Assembly (NCBI RefSeq): GCF_000725385.1 | Contig: NZ_CP008884.1 | Coordinates: 3,100,001 to 3,164,000 of the forward strand | Source of the DNA: Dyella japonica A8 | Lineage (GTDB): Bacteria; Pseudomonadota; Gammaproteobacteria; Xanthomonadales; Rhodanobacteraceae | DNA: 64,000 nt | Direction of reading: 5' to 3' | Part shown: positions 56,082 through 64,000 of the stretch, in pieces | Layout: each line of letters starts with the position of its first letter | How positions within the stretch are numbered: the stretch's first letter is position 1 | The notes under the pieces: model-generated | Told to the model about the DNA's origin: nothing | Databases searched by the model: none | What the model saw: only the letters and a program-made list of their open reading frames with translations | Program-made: the position numbers and the translations under genes

Positions 56082-57251
56082 CTAGAGACCCAAGGTTTTG
56101 ACGTGGGCATGATGCGCTGCAATGTTTTCGGCCACCATCTGCATCTGTTGCTTGGTGAGTGCAGAAGCCTCTGGCAAGCCAGCCATGAACTCCTCGAATC
56201 GCCGTGCCATTCCCTCGAGTGAAATGCCGTCGATAAACGATCGCGGCAGGAACATTGATCCGAGACCGGTGAGCTCATCCGACAGTGGCGCGTCCTGGAG
56301 AAGGCGATTGGTGATCCATAGATAAATATCGACGACTTGCAAGCCAATGCTCTCGCTGCTCCTCCTGATTTGAATCTCCGCGCGAGGCATGCCGCGCAAC
56401 AGCACTTCATCAGCGCCGAAATTGGCATACAAGGGGTGTCCGACCATAAACGCGCGGTCCTCAGTCGATGCGCGCTTCATGCCTTGGGCAATCAACTTTT
56501 GATGGTAGTGCGTACCAATTTGTGCGCGATTGAACTGGGCCTGCTGGTCGACAATGATCGACGACGCGTCTTTGAGGCTCTTCTTGCGCAGTCGTCGTGC
56601 CATGGAGCTAAGCACAAACTGGAAACACACCGCATTCGGCGACATGATCTTGTCGTCCTGAGTGCCGAAATCCAACTCCAGTGGGTGCGCAATGCCAAAG
56701 GCAAAGGCGTCGGCCATGATCTCCTTGGATCGTCCGTCCAGCGATGATGCTAGCGCGCGCTTCCTTAGCTCGGTAAGCAGGGCAACGATGGCCTCGCCTT
56801 GCGTGGTGATGCGTTTGTGGGTGCAAAGCCGCCAACCCTCCTCGAGCAGATCGTCGCTGACAATCGAGGCCAACTTGTGAATCAGCACGAAGCGTAACGG
56901 TGTCCAGTACGAGTCCCACTTCACGGCCTTGTTCAAACCTGCGTCGAAGACCGCATCGAACAAAAGAACCAGGGCGTAGACCGGCTTTTGAATGAAGTAA
57001 TAGTCCATAGTGAACTGCATCTTCGTTTGCAGTTCCGCGAGTAGCGGGGCAATGCGCGTCAATCTCTCGACACCCAGTACATTGGCGTGAAGAGTCGGCT
57101 CACCAAGCGTTTTTAACATCCGAGCATGCAGCGCTTGACCTCTCGCATCCACATTCGTGGCGCTCGCTAACAGCCCATAGCTTAAGCGGGGTTGGTTGGG
57201 GTCAAACAAGTTGTTCCCAGTGTTGCCAGACTCATCGATATGGAAATACAT
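56082..57251 (-). CDS. DUF3800-domain protein
   Basis: A 389-residue protein. It begins MYFHIDESGNTGNNLFDPNQ, the hallmark of DUF3800, in which the N-terminal DESG acidic motif starts an RNase H-like fold. Later acidic residues include SSIIVDQQAQFN and SIGLQVVDIYLWITNRLL, which fit the remaining metal ligands. AGGTGG precedes the ATG at 57251. Nuclease activity is an inference from the fold. It is the last gene after DUF5131 and TcmP copy 2 on the minus strand, 144 bases after the latter. Confidence 0.85.
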   Translation of the reverse strand: MYFHIDESGNTGNNLFDPNQPRLSYGLLASATNVDARGQALHARMLKTLGEPTLHANVLGVERLTRIAPLLAELQTKMQFTMDYYFIQKPVYALVLLFDAVFDAGLNKAVKWDSYWTPLRFVLIHKLASIVSDDLLEEGWRLCTHKRITTQGEAIVALLTELRKRALASSLDGRSKEIMADAFAFGIAHPLELDFGTQDDKIMSPNAVCFQFVLSSMARRLRKKSLKDASSIIVDQQAQFNRAQIGTHYHQKLIAQGMKRASTEDRAFMVGHPLYANFGADEVLLRGMPRAEIQIRRSSESIGLQVVDIYLWITNRLLQDAPLSDELTGLGSMFLPRSFIDGISLEGMARRFEEFMAGLPEASALTKQQMQMVAENIAAHHAHVKTLGL

Positions 57252-57395
57252 GTGATCCACCTACAAAAGCGAGGAAGAGTGGGCGTCTGTAGAGAGCATG
57301 GACGTCTTGTCTTGGACGAAGAACCAATGGCCAAAGTAGCTTCGCGTCAAGCATCCATTGCCTCGAAGCCATCCACTATGCCAGGCAACGATCAG

Positions 57396-58688
57396 CTAGG
57401 AACGAATCGGAAGCAGCCACAGTTGAGGCGGCACTTCAATCAAATCGTCCTCTGCCACACTATGTGCGGTGCGTCGTGCTGCACCGGCTTGCGTGGTGAG
57501 CATGAGCTGGCGTTCTCGCGCCAGGGTGAATACCGCCTCTTGGAGCTGGGCCAGACAGGCAGGTGTCTCATTGGCCGTGTGCTGAACCAAGTCCCCAAAA
57601 CGGATGGGGCCGCGCAAGCTGCGGAGTCGTTGCGGAATATCCTCTTGCAACGCTTCCAGCGTGACCTGCTGGGCATGTTGGTCAAATCGATTGTCGAAGG
57701 TCAGCTGGCCGTTGCCGCCCAAATAGCCGAGCATGTTGAAACCCGAGCCACCCGGATGGTGAAGGTTATTGTTCTGCCAGTGGATTCGTTTCATCTCTTC
57801 ATTGGCGCGCAAATGCCGCGCCAAGTGCAGCAGCCAATACCCGCGCCGGCTGTTCCTCGGCACAATGTAAAATGGCGTGCTGTAGGTCGCTCCCGAACTT
57901 AAACGGATCTGATCTGTCATCAAGCTTTGGATCGCACGGCGCCACGTCAGGTCGCCAAGCCCGGTTTCGTCTGCGGCCTTGATAGTGAGCAAGTGCTCGG
58001 CCGTCAGCGCATCTCCTAGGCCGATACGCTGGAGAGCAGGATTCAGCGCACCCACAGTTTTCTCAGACAGGAAGTTCACTAAGTTGTCGATCATCCAGGT
58101 CAGGAAGACCTCCGCCCGCGGTAGCTCGGCAAAGATTTGGCGCACGCTATCCAGATTGACCTGACTCCAGCCGTATTGGTCGAGGATGAAGACGCTGCGT
58201 CCGGTACGCCGCTGACGTACTCGAATGTCGCCCAAGATCGCTGGCAATGTTTGGTGAAAATCACCCTGATGGACTGTTACTTGCGTCTGAGGCGCGTGCG
58301 CTTCTGGGCTTTCGTCAATCACTTTTCGCAGGAACGCGCAGGAGCTTGGCGTGCGTTCCACGAGGTGGATGTGTGCATCGATGGTGTAGGGGGTGCGTAT
58401 GCCTCGCGCTTGCCGGTCCAGCACGATCTTGGCCCGTGCCTCCCGCAGCGCATGCAATAGCACCAGTGGCGACCCGCCAACCTCCACTCCCTGAGAGGTC
58501 CTATAACGACCGCCACCCGCAAAGCCGTCAACCAAGGTGACCCGGATTCCTTCGCTGCGCGCACTGAGCGCGAGAATGCGCAGGTAGTTCACTAGGTATG
58601 AACGCAACACCTCGTGCTTGGCCAGGCTGTGGTCGTCAATGACCGGCAACGGCCCGCCTAAGGACCAGACATATCCCTTGTTGCCCAT
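57396..58688 (-). CDS. tcmP: Three-Cys-motif partner protein TcmP (copy 2)
   Basis: A 430-residue protein. It has LPVIDDHSLAKHEVLRSYLV at the start, the glycine-rich loop IRVTLVDGFAGGGRYRTSQG near residue 50, and SVFILDQYGWSQVNLDSVRQ, the TcmP order seen also in copy 1. It is about 150 residues longer, with an extra C-terminal region (RSLRGPIRFGDLVQHTANET, then LQEAVFTLARERQLMLTT) that looks like a winged helix. The start lies 18 bases after the stop of the DUF5131 gene, so the two are one operon. Confidence 0.85.
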   Translation of the reverse strand: MGNKGYVWSLGGPLPVIDDHSLAKHEVLRSYLVNYLRILALSARSEGIRVTLVDGFAGGGRYRTSQGVEVGGSPLVLLHALREARAKIVLDRQARGIRTPYTIDAHIHLVERTPSSCAFLRKVIDESPEAHAPQTQVTVHQGDFHQTLPAILGDIRVRQRRTGRSVFILDQYGWSQVNLDSVRQIFAELPRAEVFLTWMIDNLVNFLSEKTVGALNPALQRIGLGDALTAEHLLTIKAADETGLGDLTWRRAIQSLMTDQIRLSSGATYSTPFYIVPRNSRRGYWLLHLARHLRANEEMKRIHWQNNNLHHPGGSGFNMLGYLGGNGQLTFDNRFDQHAQQVTLEALQEDIPQRLRSLRGPIRFGDLVQHTANETPACLAQLQEAVFTLARERQLMLTTQAGAARRTAHSVAEDDLIEVPPQLWLLPIRS

Positions 58689-58706
58689 ACCAGGCGATCC
58701 TCCCGA

Positions 58707-59456
58707 TTACCCCCAGGAATGCAGGGTAGCAGGCATCTCGTCCCACGTACGACCATTCAGTAAGCGGCCATTTTTAGCCTTAGCGCGGCGCTTACCATCG
58801 GCGCCCCAGCCACCCCATTGCTTGAAAAAGAAGGCGACCTTTTGCTTTTTGCACTGCACGCGCACAGCCTCTGCCCACGCTGGTGCCATCGGCCGTGCCT
58901 TGGGCCCGGACTCGCCGCCGACGATGACCCAATGGATATCGCGAAGGTTAAGCGGCCCCACGTCTTCCAGCAGCGGTTCGACCGATAAAAAGCGGATGCG
59001 TGCTGCAATGCCGCGTAAATGGTCGATGCGCGGCACACCGTGACGACGGTTCTCGACTGATACGCCAAGCCAGACATTCTCCGGCACCGGGCGATTCTTA
59101 AAGAATCGGGCCATGCGGGCCGCACGCTTCGTCAGCAACTGATAGGAATGCCGTGGAGTCCTGGCCATCACATCGACAATTTGCTCGATGTAGACGTCCG
59201 GCACTTTCTCGTGAAAGAGGTCGGACATGGAGTTAACGAAGTAAACCGTGGGCTTCTTGCGGCGCAAGGGCTCTTCCAATCGCCCCGGCAATAGAGTCAA
59301 GGCAAAGCCATTCTCATAGCCTGGCGTCCCCATAGCCTGCAGACGGCGAGCCAAGGTCTCGGCATAACAGTGCTTGCATCCGGCCGAGAGCTTGGTGCAG
59401 CCCACGATTGGATTCCATGTTTGCTCAGTCCATTCGATTTTTGACGTCGTTGCCAT
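58707..59456 (-). CDS. DUF5131 three-Cys-motif protein (phage Gp37/Gp68-like)
   Basis: A 249-residue protein. The three-cysteine motif is in EQTWNPIVGCTKLSAGC followed by KHCYAETLARRLQ (C-x6-C-x2-C). Further family blocks are YFVNSMSDLFHEKVPDVYI, LLTKRAARMARFF, WLGVSVENRRHGVPRIDHL and VIVGGESGPKARPM. The cysteines and barrel-like order suggest a radical-SAM-related metal-cluster enzyme, which is inference. GGGAGAGG lies seven bases before the ATG. First gene of the DUF5131-TcmP-DUF3800 unit. Confidence 0.93.
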   Translation of the reverse strand: MATTSKIEWTEQTWNPIVGCTKLSAGCKHCYAETLARRLQAMGTPGYENGFALTLLPGRLEEPLRRKKPTVYFVNSMSDLFHEKVPDVYIEQIVDVMARTPRHSYQLLTKRAARMARFFKNRPVPENVWLGVSVENRRHGVPRIDHLRGIAARIRFLSVEPLLEDVGPLNLRDIHWVIVGGESGPKARPMAPAWAEAVRVQCKKQKVAFFFKQWGGWGADGKRRAKAKNGRLLNGRTWDEMPATLHSWG

Positions 59457-60025
59457 GGAAGTGCCTCTCCCTAATTACGTTACGTCCCGATCGTCGCAGG
59501 AGCTGAGCCGCCATGCATCCCTCGTCGGCGCGCACCAGTCTAGCCCGAGCCCAAGGTGCCGGACGTCCGTTAGGTACTCCACCAAATTATCCTCGATACA
59601 CCCCGCCTGGTAGTAGCCCATTGCCGGGACCGGGTCGCAAGACCCAGCCTGGGTCGCGGACGCGGCTCCGCTGCACGCAACGAGCCTTCCGTACTGGCAG
59701 CGGATAGCGACACCTCAGAACTGGCGGCCTCCTAACGGGCCATGGTCAGCGACGCAGCCGCGCAGCAACACCTAACGGCGGCATGAGTCCTCGCGTGAAC
59801 GGCCTGATGGTGGCGCGCTCTGGCAGACCTAACTGCATGTCCACGCGAGATTTTTTTCAGATTGCGGTCGTAGGCAGCCCCTGAATCAAACAGCATCGAC
59901 TTCGGTTACCGCCACACCCATAATTGGTCTTCGATAGACAGGGGGCGGGGATGCAGCTGCGGCAAAGGACTATCCGGCTTGAGAAAGAGCGTTGGGAACA
60001 TCGCCTCTCACGAAAGGGAAAGCGC
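59457..60025. other. Intergenic, no gene recognised
   Basis: Divergent promoter region between the DUF5131 unit and the ATPase/STAS operon. No supported frame or strong repeat. The first codons of the longer ATPase frame (from 59924 or 59951) lie here if an earlier start is used. Confidence 0.4.
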
Positions 60026-61258
60026 ATGTCGGGAGACCGGGTTTCCGAGGACCCGGTGGCACTAGGGACGTACCGCTCACGAATCCTTGATCTCTTTGAG
60101 CCTTATATCTACTTCCGCGGACGCAGACACTTGCGGCCGGAAACGTTTGTGCTGCCAGAGAAATTTTCACTATCTGAAAATCCGGAAGACACAATTCAAT
60201 TCCTTCACGACGTGATTGCATATGTGCGTCAAGCCAAGGTTCCAAAACTCGCCTTAGATCATAGAAACGTTCGTTACCTTGGCCTGGCGGCCGACTCGAT
60301 TTTGGGTGTGATCTTGAGAGAGATTTCGCTCGAAATTCGGCATGTTCGTGGCGCGTACATTCGTGGGTACAAGCCAAGGGACGGCAAAATTCGAAACATG
60401 ATGGACGAGGTTGGATGCGTACGCGTGCTGAACGCTGGCTCCGAGGAGGATATTAAGGTCAGCCTTCAATCTGGGGCCAAGGTGTTTCGACACCAAAATC
60501 GTGGAAAAGCGCTTGTTATCGAGGGGCAGGTGATCGATCAGCGATCGCAGACGTGCGCAGATTTTGCTGATCACTTGCAGGCATGCCTCGCAGCCATGGG
60601 TTACAAGCTAACGCCAGCGGCCAGGTCTGAACTTTTGACGTACGTAGGCGAAATTCTGGACAACGCCCAAACTCATTCGGGACTTGCGCAATGGGTGATC
60701 GTTGGGTTCATTGATCTTGAAGATCAGGATCTTGTCTATCGATGCGTGATTGCCAGCTTCGGAAATAGCATGGCCGATACATTTCTTAGGCTCGACCGAG
60801 AGGGCTTTGCCTGGACTTCAGTGGAACCCTATCTGCTGCAACACAAGCGCACCGGCCTATTTAGCAGTGACTGGCATGAAGAGGACTTGCTGACCGTGAT
60901 GGCGCTTCAGGGCGACGTGAGTAGCATCAACACCAGTGCCGCCACGAATCGCGGGCAAGGGACGGTTGACTTTATTGAATTTTTTCAGGGTCTTTCAGAA
61001 GAAGCAGCCATGAAGAGAAAGCCGACTTGCATGACTATCACAAGCGGTGCAACGGCGATCAGGTTTGATGGCCGCCATAAGATGCAATTCAACCCATCAT
61101 TGCAACGCTCCGTCATTGCGTTCAACCAAGCCAATGATCTTCTCAATAAGCCCGATAGTAGTGCAGTGCAGTCGTTGCAAGCTCAGCGATTCCCCGGTGT
61201 CGTGATAAGCATTGCTGCGCCGCTTAGTTCCTTTGACGTAGAAAAATTGAGTACCTAA
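60026..61258 (+). CDS. GHKL-like ATPase with N-terminal STAS-like region
   Basis: A 410-residue protein. The first half includes KLALDHRNVRYLGLAADSIL. The ATPase-like half has an N-box, ELLTYVGEILDNAQTHSG (E, N and H visible). The G1 box IASFGNSMADTF lacks the usual D-x-G-x-G aspartate, and the late glycine region is TNRGQGTVDFIEFF. This is the layout of anti-sigma-kinase-like ATPases coded next to DUF4325 proteins. ATG at 60026 has AAAGGG upstream; ATG at 59951 (after GGGGCGGGG) is an alternative. It heads a tight four-gene operon. Confidence 0.75.
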   Translation: MSGDRVSEDPVALGTYRSRILDLFEPYIYFRGRRHLRPETFVLPEKFSLSENPEDTIQFLHDVIAYVRQAKVPKLALDHRNVRYLGLAADSILGVILREISLEIRHVRGAYIRGYKPRDGKIRNMMDEVGCVRVLNAGSEEDIKVSLQSGAKVFRHQNRGKALVIEGQVIDQRSQTCADFADHLQACLAAMGYKLTPAARSELLTYVGEILDNAQTHSGLAQWVIVGFIDLEDQDLVYRCVIASFGNSMADTFLRLDREGFAWTSVEPYLLQHKRTGLFSSDWHEEDLLTVMALQGDVSSINTSAATNRGQGTVDFIEFFQGLSEEAAMKRKPTCMTITSGATAIRFDGRHKMQFNPSLQRSVIAFNQANDLLNKPDSSAVQSLQAQRFPGVVISIAAPLSSFDVEKLST

Positions 61259-61260
61259 TC

Positions 61261-61575
61261 ATGGTCATTGATTTCGAGAATCTTGGTATGCCCGTTTTTA
61301 CCGGCAGAGACAGAGGCCAGAAGGCACGCCACGATCTCAAGCTTGACTCCCTCGCAGCAGGAGAAGTTGTTCAGGTCCGAATCCCAGAGGAAACCTACGC
61401 GGTAACTAGCTCTTACTTTCTGGGCCTTTTTGGACCTTCGGTGCGCGAGCTTGGCGGCGAAGGATTTGAGAAGCAGTTTCAATTCAGCGGTCCAGATTTC
61501 ATTCTAAGTAAAATCCCAGATTGGATACAGCGAGCTCTTCGCGACAAGAGAGATATCTTCGGAAGGGCTCCTTGA
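61261..61575 (+). CDS. STAS-like DUF4325 protein
   Basis: A 104-residue protein starting two bases after the ATPase stop. VVQVRIPEETYAVTSSYFLG and LFGPSVRELGGEGFEKQFQF match the DUF4325 STAS-like pattern (a strand, then T/S-S-(F/Y)-x-x-x-L-(F/L), then a conserved G). STAS domains act as anti-anti-sigma partners of GHKL kinases, so this pair may work by partner switching or as an ATPase/scaffold pair. The stop overlaps the next start by one base. Confidence 0.82.
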   Translation: MVIDFENLGMPVFTGRDRGQKARHDLKLDSLAAGEVVQVRIPEETYAVTSSYFLGLFGPSVRELGGEGFEKQFQFSGPDFILSKIPDWIQRALRDKRDIFGRAP

Positions 61576-62105
61576 TGAATATCCTGGTTTTTGGCGCCGA
61601 GTCGTCATCGTCAGCATCAAATGTCATAGCCATCTTTGCCCTCTTGGTATCAATTGCCTCGATCATTGCGACGATAATTTTGAATCGTCGGCAAGAAAGG
61701 CGCGGATACATGGACCAGTTTTGGTTTCGCGAGGTTTTTGCTCGAAGCTGCGTGGACCCGGTAATTCAATTCAGAGAAAAATGGGAGCAGAAGCTCGCAG
61801 CTATCGGCGCGACTCCCGTTGCCCAAAAGGCCGGCCGAGCCCTGGTTAGCGATTTGAGCTCGGATGCAACTCGCCTTCTTCAGAGTCTATGGATCGCAAA
61901 GCTGTTTGAAGGTGACTTCTACTCATTCTGCGAAGAACGCTTGGAGCAGATGGAAGACGAGTTTGCTCAAGCCCTGGGGTCTTCACAGCTACGCGGAGGA
62001 AGAGGCACCACCAGCCCGCTTATAGACGATGTTACGTCAGCTTGCGCGGCAATTCTTCACAGGGCTGCCGCACTCCATGGCTCTGGGCTTCGCATTGTTA
62101 CCTAA
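61575..62105 (+). CDS. Membrane-anchored hypothetical protein
   Basis: A 176-residue protein; its ATG overlaps the DUF4325 stop (TGATG). One N-terminal transmembrane helix, VIAIFALLVSIASIIATIIL, is followed by RRQERRGYMDQFWFREVFAR and a helical cytosolic domain. No family recognised. Coupling with the ATPase and STAS-like genes suggests a membrane-located effector or sensor. Confidence 0.75.
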   Translation: MNILVFGAESSSSASNVIAIFALLVSIASIIATIILNRRQERRGYMDQFWFREVFARSCVDPVIQFREKWEQKLAAIGATPVAQKAGRALVSDLSSDATRLLQSLWIAKLFEGDFYSFCEERLEQMEDEFAQALGSSQLRGGRGTTSPLIDDVTSACAAILHRAAALHGSGLRIVT

Positions 62106-62116
62106 CGGGGGGAGCC

Positions 62117-62785
62117 ATGAGCTATGCAAGTTCCGTTAAGAGGCTTCAGCAACCGTCCGGCAGGGAGCAATTGCATCTGAAGTATCCGGGAGCTATCTAC
62201 GATGAGAGCTATCTATCGGGTACTGGCAATCCCTACAGGCTCATGATTAGTGCCGATCGATTTCCGGTTGTAGTTGTTCATGACCTGCCGTCAGTTAGTG
62301 CCGCCATCCAGTTCATCAAGAGCTCCAATCATCGAGCTACACCTGTACACGCACTGGGAACATCCAAGCCCATTTCGGACCAGCTTCGCCTCCACGCAAC
62401 TACATACATGCTCGTCGCAAAGACGAGCGCTTACCGGGAACTGACATCCAGGGCAGATATTTGTTCGACGCATTTTCAGGGTGCTCAGATGCAGAACTTT
62501 CAGGCCCAGAGCCCGAAAGCCGCCGCCACATCCTATGTCCCTCTTGATGTAGCGAGGCGTCTTGTTCGCTGGATGCCAGGTGGAGCCACGCTTGAGTTGC
62601 CGTATCTAAGAGGGGTATTGCAAGGAAATGAATTGAGAGCGGCCACAAACGGTGGCTTGATCCTAACAAGTGTCGGATTGAACGACCCTGACCTGACCCT
62701 ACTGGCAAACGAGCGACAATTGGCTGTGGCAGGTGCTCCGGGATGGATTTTGTCCGCCACCACACCACTTAAGGTTGTGGTGTGA
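62117..62785 (+). CDS. Hypothetical protein, last gene of the ATPase/STAS operon
   Basis: A 222-residue protein; GGGGGGAG lies directly before the ATG at 62117. It has mixed alpha/beta composition (YRLMISADRFPVVVVHDLPS, ATSYVPLDVARRLVRW, LELPYLRGVLQGNELRAATN). I do not recognise it. It starts 11 bases after the preceding stop. Confidence 0.7.
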   Translation: MSYASSVKRLQQPSGREQLHLKYPGAIYDESYLSGTGNPYRLMISADRFPVVVVHDLPSVSAAIQFIKSSNHRATPVHALGTSKPISDQLRLHATTYMLVAKTSAYRELTSRADICSTHFQGAQMQNFQAQSPKAAATSYVPLDVARRLVRWMPGGATLELPYLRGVLQGNELRAATNGGLILTSVGLNDPDLTLLANERQLAVAGAPGWILSATTPLKVVV

Positions 62786-62825
62786 ACGCATGACTTCGCT
62801 TCGCGCATCGTAAATTGGTGCCGAG

Positions 62826-62901
62826 CCTAAGTCGCCGGAGTGAAACCCGTTCACGCACGGCATGAACTTTAAAGGATCACCATACCCGGCGGTGACTTAG
62901 G
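62826..62901. repeat. Imperfect inverted repeat at the 3' end of recombinase 3
   Basis: CCTAAGTCGCCGG at 62826-62838 and CCGGCGGTGACTTAGG at 62886-62901 form an inverted pair with a few mismatches or a gap. The right arm covers the stop codon of recombinase 3. It could be a bidirectional terminator or recombinase-binding arms. Confidence 0.35.
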
Positions 62902-64000
62902 ACGTCCTTTCTTTATCATTTGTCGGTCGTCGCGCTTGGCGCAAGCCGGTCATGGCATTCGCGCCTGCCTGTGACCGTCGCGTGTAGTACGTCACCATGC
63001 GATCCGTTTTCCAGCCGCCTGCTTGTTGTATCTGGGTGCCTGTTGCACCGTGCTCTGCCAGATCATTCGCCGACCCAATCCGCGCCGAATGCCCGCTAAT
63101 GCTCCCAGCGTTCTCCAATCCGGCCGCTTTCGCACGCCGCCGGAATATCCGCGCCACTTCCTGCGGTAGCAGTGCATCGGCGGAATCACCGTTCGCCTTC
63201 GGGCGGCCACCAATCGGTCGGAAGAGGGCGCCTTCATCGATGCCAGCTGCCGCTTGCCACGCGCGAACGCGCACGATCGTTTCCAGACTCACAAACCGAT
63301 AGTCCGGCGCGGCACCATCCTGGTTGGTCTTGGAGAACGGAACGTGCAGCGACCAGGTGTTGCGCCGGCGGTTGTGGTGCAGGTGCTCGACCCGAATAGC
63401 CACCAATTCCGATTCACGGCACAACGTGTCCGACGCCATCGACAGCAACGCCGCGTCACGCAGGTCCCGCGGGCTGTTGCCCAGCGACGCGAGAATGGTC
63501 TCGATACCGGCCATGTCGAGTTCGCCAGCCTGCTTGCGCGCATGACCGCCAGTCGTCTTCAGGCGCCGGATCAGCTTCTTCCATTTCACCGGCCAGTCCG
63601 GATCCTTCGACGGACTCGGCAAGCCCGCGGCGACATGCACCAGACCGACTGTATAGAGATAGCGATCCACCGTGGCGCGTTTGCGACCTTTATCAATCGC
63701 CGCCGACAAGAACGTCTCCAGTTGGGTGACGGAGGCGGGCAGGGGTGTCGCGCCGGTCGCTTCGCACCAGGCCAGGTACTGCACCCAGTCCGAACGCACC
63801 GCTTTGACCGTGGCCGGCGCGCTGCCTTCGGCAAAGTCCGCCGACCAACTGGCAAGTCGAGCGAGTACGGCCTCGACGGAGGCGGCTAAGGCAGGACGTG
63901 GTGCATGGATCTCGGGCGCAATCGCCGGCACGGTCGTTAGACCTTCGAGGCTATCGACGACACGAAGGGGAAGGGTAGTCGGCTCGGCCATGGGAGGCAT
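62897..64000 (-). CDS. Tyrosine recombinase/integrase 3 (may extend past the window)
   Basis: At least 367 residues from an ATG at the very edge (64000) or at 63991; the true start may be outside. It is a near relative of recombinase 2: PATVKAVRSDWVQYLAWCEA, arginine in SDTLCRESELVAIRVE, HxxR in SGHSARIGSANDLAEHG, tryptophan in AGGWKTDRMV, and tyrosine in VTYYTRRSQAGAN. Two such related recombinases flanking 13 kb of cargo suggest a composite or layered element. Confidence 0.92.
   Translation of the reverse strand: MPPMAEPTTLPLRVVDSLEGLTTVPAIAPEIHAPRPALAASVEAVLARLASWSADFAEGSAPATVKAVRSDWVQYLAWCEATGATPLPASVTQLETFLSAAIDKGRKRATVDRYLYTVGLVHVAAGLPSPSKDPDWPVKWKKLIRRLKTTGGHARKQAGELDMAGIETILASLGNSPRDLRDAALLSMASDTLCRESELVAIRVEHLHHNRRRNTWSLHVPFSKTNQDGAAPDYRFVSLETIVRVRAWQAAAGIDEGALFRPIGGRPKANGDSADALLPQEVARIFRRRAKAAGLENAGSISGHSARIGSANDLAEHGATGTQIQQAGGWKTDRMVTYYTRRSQAGANAMTGLRQARRPTNDKERTS

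Noticed and set aside
1..64000. CRISPR arrays, rRNA and tRNA genes
   Set aside because: No regularly spaced repeats and no conserved RNA gene sequence was recognised by reading both strands.

Overview
The window reads as chromosomal DNA of a GC-rich Gram-negative proteobacterium. It has a cyanide-insensitive bd oxidase, a PagL-type outer-membrane enzyme, an RND-type outer-membrane factor and many LysR, MarR and two-component regulators. A gammaproteobacterium of the Xanthomonadales/Rhodanobacteraceae type is my guess; nothing in the window proves it, and I see no rRNA, tRNA or CRISPR array.

Positions 1 to about 43.5 kb form a stress and detoxification region with many short regulatory modules: MarR plus DHA2 efflux pump, cioAB with a DUF2474 micro-protein, an orphan PAS histidine kinase, two haloperoxidase-like alpha/beta hydrolases, Ohr, two related LysR regulators, DoxX, a Y_Y_Y sensor kinase with its NarL-type regulator, metallo-beta-lactamase-fold hydrolases, two ECF41 (SigJ-type) sigma factors, an AhpD-like protein, cupin, HD protein, PagL, an NAD(P)-binding epimerase-like protein, a tripartite EmrA/EmrB/outer-membrane efflux operon, catalase and an AI-2E family permease. 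Many genes occur twice, and several extra copies are decayed (metallo-beta-lactamase, cupin). Four sites fit the published ECF41 promoter pattern TGTCACA-N16-CGTC exactly or with one mismatch. They lie before a LysR gene, before the second sigma gene, far upstream of the epimerase-like gene, and at one place with no obvious target gene. This suggests a local ECF41 regulon.

From about 44 kb to the right edge lies a mobile accessory island with three tyrosine recombinases. Its first part (44-54.9 kb) looks richer in GC than the flank. Two recombinase-containing units are divergent from KfrA-like coiled-coil DNA-binding genes across imperfect palindromes that share an ATAA-N6/7-TTAT core. In the second unit four genes overlap head to tail: a probable HTH antitoxin, a RES-domain toxin, a tyrosine recombinase and a DUF4365 nuclease-like protein. 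A 5'-deleted third kfrA copy follows.

The cargo between 55 and 62.8 kb has lower GC. One unit is DUF5131 (three-Cys motif)-TcmP-DUF3800, convergent with a second TcmP. The other is a four-gene operon of a GHKL-like ATPase, a STAS-like DUF4325 protein, a membrane-anchored protein and an unknown protein. These two units and the RES/recombinase/DUF4365 unit are the best candidates for undescribed systems, plausibly in anti-phage defence or element maintenance, but that role is inferred only from gene content and location.
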